Part shown: one piece after another, positions 5,793-10,451 of the stretch
Layout of the letters: the number at the start of each line of letters is the position of its first letter
How positions within the stretch are numbered: the first letter of the stretch is position 1
Source: DHVE2 group archaeon
GTDB lineage: Archaea; Thermoplasmatota; Thermoplasmata; Thermoplasmatales; Aciduliprofundaceae
Reading direction: 5' to 3'
Assembly (NCBI GenBank): GCA_015522935.1
Contig: WALH01000029.1
Coordinates: forward strand, 1 to 10,451
Length of the DNA: 10,451 bases
Notes under the pieces: generated by a model
Database searches by the model: none
The model's input: only the letters and a program-made list of their open reading frames with translations
Told to the model about the DNA's origin: nothing
Program-made: the position numbers and the translations under genes

Positions 5793-6846
5793 ATTTGTAA
5801 ATTCTCGCCTTCAATTCTCCGTAAAGTACATTTCTCATTTCCAGAACATCAAAATAATATTCGAATTTTTTGTGAGGGGTTATCACAACCATTATTGTAC
5901 CTGAAAAATTTTCTTCCAATTCTCTTGCAAAATCCTCGTACAGCTTGAAAATCTTTTTTCTGTTTCCCATTCTTAACCCATAGGGTGGGTTGGTTACTAT
6001 GTAATCCACGTTGCGTATATTTTTATGCAGTTCCTCCGCCCTTCCTTTTCCACATATAATCTTCGCATTCGCTCTTGATACATTCTCCATTGCGTTTTGA
6101 ATGTATTTCTTCTCACTATCAAAACCATATACATCAGGCTCACCCCTCTTTATTTTAACACTTCTTTTCGTTTTTTCCCACCTCTCCTCGTCAAAAAATG
6201 AAATTCGTTTAAAAGCAAAATCTCGCCACATGTTGGGAATACCCTTGAATGCATGATACGCCTCTATTGGAATTGTTCCAGAGCCACAGAAGGGATCTAC
6301 TAAAATCCCTTTTCTCCAGCCTGAAATTCTGATCATTGAAGCGGCTATCACAGAATTGAGCGAGGTGGGATGCTTTTTTATTCTATAGCCCCGACGATGA
6401 AGACTTATGCCCGTGGTGTCAATTCCAAGGAGAAAAAGACTATCTAGGATCCATGCGAGAACACGTACATCGGGATCATCTAACTTCACCTTAGTATCAG
6501 GGCATTTTTGGAGTAGTGCTTCGCCTATAATTGCGTTCACATCTATACTCGTGAAATTATGTTTTCCATGCCTTTCCGTAGTTACACCGAATGTTCCTTT
6601 GAAACAGAGATCCGAGTTCAAAACTATGCGCTTTATGTCTTTCAGATTTTCGAAATTCTCCATGGAAAAGATAATCACCACACGATTTATCGTCTTTGCA
6701 AGATAATTGGCACGATAAAAGAAGTGTTCATTCCCGTGATAAATTATTTTTCCCTCCATTATTTTAAAATCTTTTGCACCAAGAGTTTTGAGTTCATTCA
6801 TTGCAATGTCTTCAAGTCCTTTCATCGTGGTTGAAAGATAAAGCAT
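5782..6846 (-). CDS. THUMP-domain SAM-dependent RNA methyltransferase, Trm14/TrmN-like
   Basis: A 354-residue enzyme. Residues about 1-165 fit the N-terminal ferredoxin-like plus THUMP RNA-binding module, ending in SLHRRGYRIKKHPTSLN, a phrase typical of the RlmL/TrmN/Trm14 group. The C-terminal half is a Rossmann-fold methyltransferase. DPFCGSGTIPIEA (184-196) binds S-adenosylmethionine, and TNPPYGLRMG (285-294) is the catalytic NPPY motif for methylating an exocyclic amine. In archaea the closest known role is N2-methylation of guanosine 6 in the tRNA acceptor stem (Trm14). The Trm-G10 family shares the layout but usually has a DPPYG-type motif. The ATG start is 5 bases after the QueF-family gene stops, with an AGGAAGGA-like ribosome site. 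Target nucleotide is inferred, not visible. Confidence 0.85.
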   Translation of the reverse strand: MLYLSTTMKGLEDIAMNELKTLGAKDFKIMEGKIIYHGNEHFFYRANYLAKTINRVVIIFSMENFENLKDIKRIVLNSDLCFKGTFGVTTERHGKHNFTSIDVNAIIGEALLQKCPDTKVKLDDPDVRVLAWILDSLFLLGIDTTGISLHRRGYRIKKHPTSLNSVIAASMIRISGWRKGILVDPFCGSGTIPIEAYHAFKGIPNMWRDFAFKRISFFDEERWEKTKRSVKIKRGEPDVYGFDSEKKYIQNAMENVSRANAKIICGKGRAEELHKNIRNVDYIVTNPPYGLRMGNRKKIFKLYEDFARELEENFSGTIMVVITPHKKFEYYFDVLEMRNVLYGELKARIYKLKI

Positions 6847-6851
6847 GGAGC

Positions 6852-7280
6852 CTATCCTTCCTGCAAGTAGTATCTTTTTTCCCGAATTTCGCTATTTATT
6901 TTCATTTTTGACAGTTTGAGAATTTGATCGATGGATTCACCTTCCCTTGACCAGTATCTTCGAATTGTTGTGTATATACCACCACGATTATTCACGTACA
7001 GTTCTATGAGAACCCACCTTGGCTTCACTACGTTGACGAAATCCTCCAATATTTTATTGGCCAGATTCTCGTGCAGAATTCCCACGTTTCTGTAAGATAC
7101 AAAATAGAGTTTGAGTGATTTTAACTCAGGTAACTTTTTCTCAGGCTCGAAAAGTATTCGCACTGTGTAGAAATCGGGTAAATGAGTAGTTGGACACACA
7201 GTTGTGAGTTCAGGATATACATATTCCACAAGTGTATGCGTATTGGGATATTCAAATTCCACTGTCTCTATCTTCTCCAT
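6852..7280 (-). CDS. queF: QueF-family protein (preQ0 reductase or archaeosine-forming homologue)
   Basis: A 142-residue single-module member of the QueF/T-fold family. QueF reduces the nitrile of preQ0 to preQ1 with NADPH. The archaeal QueF-L relative instead turns preQ0 in tRNA into archaeosine. Here the nucleophile and partner residues are all present: Cys29 (TTVCPTT), Asp36 (LPDF) and His70-Glu71 (GILHEN). Spacings are identical to Bacillus QueF C55/D62/H96-E97. The NADPH signature is complete as ELKSLKLYF (52-60), and the NRGGI phrase (98-102) matches the bacterial TPRGGI. QueF-L proteins, as I recall them, lack that signature. It begins 21 bases after prs and ends 5 bases before a tRNA methyltransferase gene. 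No clear ribosome site precedes the ATG. Family assignment is firm; choice of reaction is open. Confidence 0.88.
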   Translation of the reverse strand: MEKIETVEFEYPNTHTLVEYVYPELTTVCPTTHLPDFYTVRILFEPEKKLPELKSLKLYFVSYRNVGILHENLANKILEDFVNVVKPRWVLIELYVNNRGGIYTTIRRYWSREGESIDQILKLSKMKINSEIREKRYYLQEG

Positions 7281-7301
7281 AGAGCCCTTTATTCACGTTT
7301 A

Positions 7302-8162
7302 TTATTTTAGATTTTCCATTATCTCCTCAATTCCTCTCGCTATGATCTCCGCTACTGTTATGTTGGAATATGGAGTTTCAATTGTATCCGTTGATGCGAA
7401 ATCATCTGTTTTCTTCATATTCTCAATAGCGTTATTTATGAAAAGGCCATGCGTGCACACTGCGTATATCTTCTTCGCTCCCTGATTGCGTAATTGCTCT
7501 GAGGCTCTCGCTATTGTTCCTCCCGTTGAAATTATATCGTCCACAATTCCCACAATTTTTCCATCCACATCTAAATTTTTCGGTTTTATAACGACATCTG
7601 TTCCACTCAACCTCGTTTTTTCCAAGTAATCAAACTCCGCATCCATCTTTTCTGCGACTAATTTAGCACGTTCGTATCCTCCCTTATCTGGAGATATTAC
7701 AACTTCAACATTTTTGGAAGAGAGATACTTAGATATGGGCACAGTGGCATGGAGATGCACGGTGGGAATATCAAACCAAGATAAAATCGATAGGGTGTGC
7801 AAATCTATTGAGATTACAGCATCCGCGTTTAACGCTATGTGCCTCGCCATGGCTCGGGCACTTATCGCCTCTCCTGAATTGAAAATCTTATCCTGTCTTG
7901 AATATCCGAAATAGGGCACGACTGTTATTATCTTCTTCACACCCATTTCTCTAAGGGCATCCTGAAGCAGGAATAATTCGATTATCTTATCGTTGGGATA
8001 GGTTGTTTGAACAAGGATCACATCCTCGTCAATTTCTGGAACTCTAACGTATATCTCCCCATCGGGAAACTTCTTTATATCCGGTTTAATGAATTCCCAC
8101 CCGCCTTCTTTTGCGACTCTCTCTCCTAAAATGAAAGATGCACTTCCAGCTACAACCTTCAT
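7302..8162 (-). CDS. prs: Ribose-phosphate pyrophosphokinase (PRPP synthetase)
   Basis: Transfers pyrophosphate from ATP to ribose 5-phosphate, giving PRPP for purine, pyrimidine, histidine and tryptophan synthesis; cytosolic. At 286 residues it matches the short archaeal form, compared with about 315 in bacteria. Motifs are FPDGE (32-36), VPYFGYSRQD (82-91, ATP-binding loop), DLHT (120-123), the flexible-loop lysine region EKTRLSG (181-187) and the PRPP-binding VDDIISTGGT (207-216). The C-terminus ends in a helix after NITVAEIIARGIEEI. The ATG has no obvious ribosome site, and only 35 bases separate it from the upstream gene. Its mRNA may be leaderless, or it may be read through from the gamma-carbonic-anhydrase-like gene. 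The QueF-family gene follows 21 bases downstream. Confidence 0.97.
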   Translation of the reverse strand: MKVVAGSASFILGERVAKEGGWEFIKPDIKKFPDGEIYVRVPEIDEDVILVQTTYPNDKIIELFLLQDALREMGVKKIITVVPYFGYSRQDKIFNSGEAISARAMARHIALNADAVISIDLHTLSILSWFDIPTVHLHATVPISKYLSSKNVEVVISPDKGGYERAKLVAEKMDAEFDYLEKTRLSGTDVVIKPKNLDVDGKIVGIVDDIISTGGTIARASEQLRNQGAKKIYAVCTHGLFINNAIENMKKTDDFASTDTIETPYSNITVAEIIARGIEEIMENLK

Positions 8163-8185
8163 AATGTGGTAAATGACAGGATGGT

Positions 8186-8191
8186 AAAAAA
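8186..8191 (-). terminator. Possible oligo-T terminator between the hexapeptide gene and prs
   Basis: Six T residues on the minus strand, preceded by five A residues, directly after the stop of the upstream gene. Short for an archaeal terminator, so read-through into prs is just as plausible. Confidence 0.3.
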
Positions 8192-8197
8192 TTTTTC

Positions 8198-8701
8198 TTA
8201 TGGCTTATATCTCCCATATTTTTTGGATAAATGCTCATCTCTGAGTTTTTGATAAATCAGTCCATTCTCCATGGCCATTTTTCTTATATCCTCTCCCTGC
8301 CTCACAACTTTACCCGGAATTCCTAAGACGAGTGAGTTGGGCGGAATTTTTGTGCGAGGTGTCACCACAGCGCCTGCGCCTATCACGCTTCCTTCCCCTA
8401 TTTCAGAACCATCCAAAACCACGGCGTGGATTCCAATTATAACGTTGTCTTCTATCTTTGCCGCATGAACCATGGCCAGATGCCCGACCGTTACATTCTC
8501 GCCTATTATTGTCGGCATATCATGTGAAACATGAACGACGACATTGTCCTGTATATTACTGTTCTTTCCCACAACAATGTATGAGACATCTCCCCGAAGC
8601 ACTGCACCATCCCATACGCTTACACCTTCCTCTATTGTCACATCTCCAACTATAACGGCAGTTGGCGCTATATATACAGAAGGATGAACCTTTGGATTCA
8701 T
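8198..8701 (-). CDS. Gamma-carbonic-anhydrase-like hexapeptide-repeat protein
   Basis: A 167-residue left-handed beta-helix protein with repeated hexapeptides (for example AVIVGDVTIEEGVSVW, TIIGENVTVG, SVIGAGAVV) and a C-terminal helix. Zinc ligands of the gamma-carbonic-anhydrase family are conserved: His57, His74 and His79, with Arg36, Asp38, Gln51 and Asp52 at the Cam spacings. The acidic loop residues thought to shuttle protons in Methanosarcina Cam are not evident. It therefore resembles CamH/YrdA-type homologues, of which some have activity and some do not. NSLVLGIPGKVVR near residue 130 is the usual coil end. No ribosome site precedes the ATG. A TATA-like tract about 25 bases upstream suggests a leaderless start. 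It lies 26 bases after the MFS gene. Hexapeptide acyltransferase is the alternative, less likely given the three histidines. Confidence 0.88.
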   Translation of the reverse strand: MNPKVHPSVYIAPTAVIVGDVTIEEGVSVWDGAVLRGDVSYIVVGKNSNIQDNVVVHVSHDMPTIIGENVTVGHLAMVHAAKIEDNVIIGIHAVVLDGSEIGEGSVIGAGAVVTPRTKIPPNSLVLGIPGKVVRQGEDIRKMAMENGLIYQKLRDEHLSKKYGRYKP

Positions 8702-8719
8702 AAAGGGGAGAATAGAGGC

Positions 8720-8731
8720 AAAATAAATTAA
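8720..8731 (-). promoter_or_regulatory. Possible TATA element for the gamma-carbonic-anhydrase-like gene
   Basis: TTAATTTATTTT on the minus strand, centred about 25 bases before the ATG at 8701 and overlapping the MFS stop codon. The spacing suits a leaderless mRNA. The T-rich tract could equally help terminate the MFS transcript. Confidence 0.35.
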
Positions 8732-9960
8732 TTTTCTCTGAGAATTGCAAGAGGGAAGAGGGAGAGGATGATGAATCCAACGATAAACAATGATAATCCA
8801 ACGCCAAGCAGATCAGCCAAAACACCAATCACAAAGGAAAAAGTGGCCGAGAAAATCATTTTTAACTGGGATTCCACACTCAATCCAGAGGCCATTATGC
8901 GTGATGAAATCTGATCGCTCACGTAACTCACATTCATAGGCCTTCGAAGATTGAAAAGAATGTGTAGCCCGATGAAGAGGAGTATTGAAATTATGGAGAG
9001 TGTTAACCAGTAACTCAATCCTGCGAATATAATGAAGGATGTGCCAATAAGAAATGTAGTATTTATCGCTAAAGTAATCTTTTTAAATTTCTTAACTGCC
9101 ACATGGGACTTGCGGGACGCATAACTAGAAAGAAGATAAAGAAAGAAGTAAACAATTCCAACAACAACCGCAGTTCTCTGCCTTCCTGTGAATGCAAGCA
9201 TTATTGGTATTGACAAGGCGAAGGATTGGAGTATCGGCTGGAGATAATCTTTGGAAGCTTTGAATCCAGAATCAAATAGAGAGGAGTTGAGGAGAGCTTT
9301 CAGAGCTTTTATATTTCTGAACATGGAAGCAAAATCCCTGAGAGTTAATTTTACCTGTGTCCATACACTTTTTTTCAGAACTTTTTCAATATTTCCATCT
9401 AATTCCTTCGGGTATGTGGCTAAATTTATGAAATCAAGAATGTAGGGAATGATAGTTACTAAAAATATGAGGTGATAATCCCCGGTGTAAAAAACAACAA
9501 ATGCTGCAAGAAGGGAATTTATAGCGGAGCCAAACTGCGATGCTGAACGAGTAGCCCCATAATATTCCACCTTTTTATCCTCCATCCCCTTTATCTTCAG
9601 ATATTCTAAAATCATCGCTTTATGAGTTCCAGAGCGAAATGCATCGCCCAATCCATAGAGAACCATCGCAACTAAGAATAGATAAAAATTTGAAGTGAGA
9701 TAGAAAATAGTGAATGTAACTAAATATGCACTAAAGCCCATTAGCATTGATTTCCTCCTTCCAAATATGTCTGCATAAATGCCTGTAGGTATCTCAAATA
9801 GATTTGTTGAGATCTCTGCGGTAGCGTAAAGAATACCTATATCCGTGAACGTGAGATTTGAACTCAGGAAAAAGAGAATGAGAAACGGCTCAAATAATCG
9901 AAGATTTTTCAGGAACCCGTAGAGGGAGAACTTGTAGAACATCCTGTCCTTGGGTATCAC
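8728..9960 (-). CDS. Major facilitator superfamily transporter, substrate unknown
   Basis: A 410-residue polytopic inner-membrane protein. The MFS signature between helices 2 and 3 is clear: GIYADIFGRRK (60-70). It follows IGILYATAEISTNLFEIP, a phrase common in uncharacterised MFS exporters and permeases. Long hydrophobic segments recur throughout, consistent with about 12 helices. A charged central loop lies near residues 185-225 (YPKELDGNIEKVLKK). The GTG at 9960 has GGAGAT 8 bases upstream. An in-frame ATG at 9942, with AAGG 5 bases ahead, would give 404 residues and cannot be excluded. It diverges from a small gene at 10084. Neighbours do not reveal the substrate. Confidence 0.88.
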   Translation of the reverse strand: MIPKDRMFYKFSLYGFLKNLRLFEPFLILFFLSSNLTFTDIGILYATAEISTNLFEIPTGIYADIFGRRKSMLMGFSAYLVTFTIFYLTSNFYLFLVAMVLYGLGDAFRSGTHKAMILEYLKIKGMEDKKVEYYGATRSASQFGSAINSLLAAFVVFYTGDYHLIFLVTIIPYILDFINLATYPKELDGNIEKVLKKSVWTQVKLTLRDFASMFRNIKALKALLNSSLFDSGFKASKDYLQPILQSFALSIPIMLAFTGRQRTAVVVGIVYFFLYLLSSYASRKSHVAVKKFKKITLAINTTFLIGTSFIIFAGLSYWLTLSIISILLFIGLHILFNLRRPMNVSYVSDQISSRIMASGLSVESQLKMIFSATFSFVIGVLADLLGVGLSLFIVGFIILSLFPLAILREN

Positions 9961-10083
9961 GTAGAGGTATCTCCTTTGAAGTATTTAACTCTTACAAGAA
10001 TCTCATTCCTCTTATAGATGCTATCAGGAAATTTGAGAAGAAGGAGAGTTAAATATAAATAGTGCCAGTAAATTCAACATCTC
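9961..10083. promoter_or_regulatory. Divergent promoter region between the MFS gene and a small gene
   Basis: This gap holds candidate TATA elements for both directions. The minus strand has GTTAAATAC at 9983-9991 and, further up, CTATAAG at 10011-10017. The plus strand has TTAAATATAAATAG at 10049-10062. The 11-mer AGAGTTAAATA occurs on the plus strand at 10045-10055 and on the minus strand at 9992-9982, forming an inverted pair. The plus-strand box is centred about 29 bases before the GTG at 10084, so that transcript probably has little or no leader. For the MFS gene, the upstream CTATAAG box would place the ribosome site inside the mRNA. The nearer box would not. Confidence 0.5.
9969..9974 (-). 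promoter_or_regulatory. Ribosome binding site supporting the GTG start of the MFS gene
   Basis: GGAGAT on the minus strand, 8 bases before the GTG at 9960. Confidence 0.5.
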
Positions 10084-10257
10084 GTGGAAGATAAGATAGT
10101 ACATTTGAGGCTCAAGGATCATCCTGATCTTACGATAGGGGAACTTGCGGAAATAATGCGTGAGCTAACTGAGAAATATCCAGATAGAGAGATTTTTTTG
10201 GATGGTGATGAGGAGGCCATATGCTCACGCCCTAAAAAACCGGCTACTACGGAATGA
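10084..10257 (+). CDS. Small soluble protein of unknown function (57 residues)
   Basis: A complete frame from GTG to TGA. The sequence looks like a real small domain: a strand KIVHLRLK (4-11), an amphipathic helix TIGELAEIMRELTEKYP (17-33), a strand REIFLDGDEEAICS (35-48), then a basic/polar tail. This suggests a beta-alpha-beta arrangement. It is rich in charged residues, with one cysteine (47) and no membrane segment. A stop lies in frame just upstream, so GTG is the only long start. A TATA box at 10049-10062 stands at the distance for a leaderless mRNA, and no ribosome site is present. It ends in an 11-base overlap with the convergent membrane-protein gene. I do not recognise the family. 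Confidence 0.65.
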   Translation: MEDKIVHLRLKDHPDLTIGELAEIMRELTEKYPDREIFLDGDEEAICSRPKKPATTE

Positions 10258-10420
10258 GGTTATAATAAATCAATACTGCACCAACGATTATTAATATAAC
10301 TACTATGATTATGAGTATCAGCCAAAGAAGAAGTTTGAGAAAGAATTTCAGCACTCCTAACAATGCAAGAATAATTATAATTATGGCTACACAGCATAGA
10401 GAACTTATCACTATAGGCAT
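10247..10420 (-). CDS. Small hydrophobic membrane protein of unknown function (57 residues)
   Basis: A complete frame from ATG to TAG. After MPIVISS comes a Cys-Cys pair (9-10), then a hydrophobic stretch VAIIIIILALLGVL (11-24). A short basic hinge KFFLK (25-29) follows, then a second very hydrophobic stretch to about residue 53, ending YYNLIP. It reads as a two-helix hairpin, or one long bent helix, in the cytoplasmic membrane, without a cleavable signal. A TATATA box at 10443-10450 is centred about 26 bases before the ATG and no ribosome site precedes it, so the mRNA is probably leaderless. It converges on and overlaps the 57-residue soluble-protein gene. It does not match Pmp3-type small proteins. 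Function unknown. Confidence 0.6.
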   Translation of the reverse strand: MPIVISSLCCVAIIIIILALLGVLKFFLKLLLWLILIIIVVILIIVGAVLIYYNLIP

Positions 10421-10442
10421 AAATTTAGATACAGCAAAGGGG

Positions 10443-10450
10443 TATATAAA
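10443..10450 (-). promoter_or_regulatory. TATA box for the small membrane-protein gene
   Basis: TTTATATA on the minus strand at the right edge of the window, centred about 26 bases before the ATG at 10420. This is the spacing for a leaderless archaeal transcript. The upstream BRE lies outside the window. Confidence 0.55.
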
Positions 10451-10451
10451 A

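Noticed and set aside
8556..8828. Minus-strand 90-codon frame across the MFS/hexapeptide junction
   Set aside because: It overlaps the ends of two well-supported genes out of frame and its translation is cysteine/serine-rich with no recognisable pattern.
1..10451. CRISPR arrays, tRNA genes, insertion sequences or attachment sites
   Set aside because: Looked for regularly spaced repeats, cloverleaf-like tracts, transposase motifs and terminal inverted repeats; none seen by eye.

Overview
The window reads as chromosome from a thermophilic euryarchaeon. Aciduliprofundum or another Thermoplasmata-type lineage is my guess from gene style, not a proven identity. The archaeal evidence is: TATA-type promoters; strong GGAGGTGA-type ribosome sites inside operons but apparently leaderless starts elsewhere; a short archaeal-type PRPP synthetase; a cyclic-2,3-diphosphoglycerate-synthetase-family protein; and a THUMP-domain RNA methyltransferase. 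Coding is dense. No stretch over 300 bases lacks a gene, and I see no tRNA, rRNA, CRISPR or insertion sequence.

Left region (1-4292, all on the minus strand): a tightly packed six-gene operon read from right to left. Its order is ribbon-helix-helix regulator, sulfate adenylyltransferase (sat), DHH-family phosphoesterase, sulfotransferase, APS kinase (cysC), then an SLC13/DASS-type anion permease that runs off the left edge. The genes from sat onward are separated by 4 bases or overlap by 4-8 bases. Two begin with TTG codons supported by Shine-Dalgarno sites. Together they suggest sulfate import, activation to APS and PAPS, transfer of the sulfuryl group to an unknown acceptor, and possibly clean-up of the by-product PAP by the DHH protein. 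No PAPS reductase, sulfite reductase, Apr or Dsr gene is present, so the visible logic is sulfation rather than sulfate reduction.

Middle (4293-5776): a short divergent promoter region, then on the plus strand a P-loop protein of the cyclic 2,3-diphosphoglycerate synthetase family. It ends 5 bases from the convergent methyltransferase gene.

Right of centre (5782-9960, minus strand): read from right to left, an MFS transporter, a gamma-carbonic-anhydrase-like hexapeptide protein, PRPP synthetase (prs), a QueF-family protein with the full bacterial-type NADPH motif, and a THUMP/SAM methyltransferase of the Trm14/TrmN type. The last three link PRPP supply, 7-deazaguanine chemistry and tRNA methylation.

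Right edge (9961-10451): a 123-base divergent promoter region, then two small 57-residue genes facing each other with their 3' ends overlapping by 11 bases. One encodes a soluble, beta-alpha-beta-like protein (plus strand). The other encodes a very hydrophobic two-helix membrane protein (minus strand). Both have a TATA box at the distance expected for leaderless mRNA.
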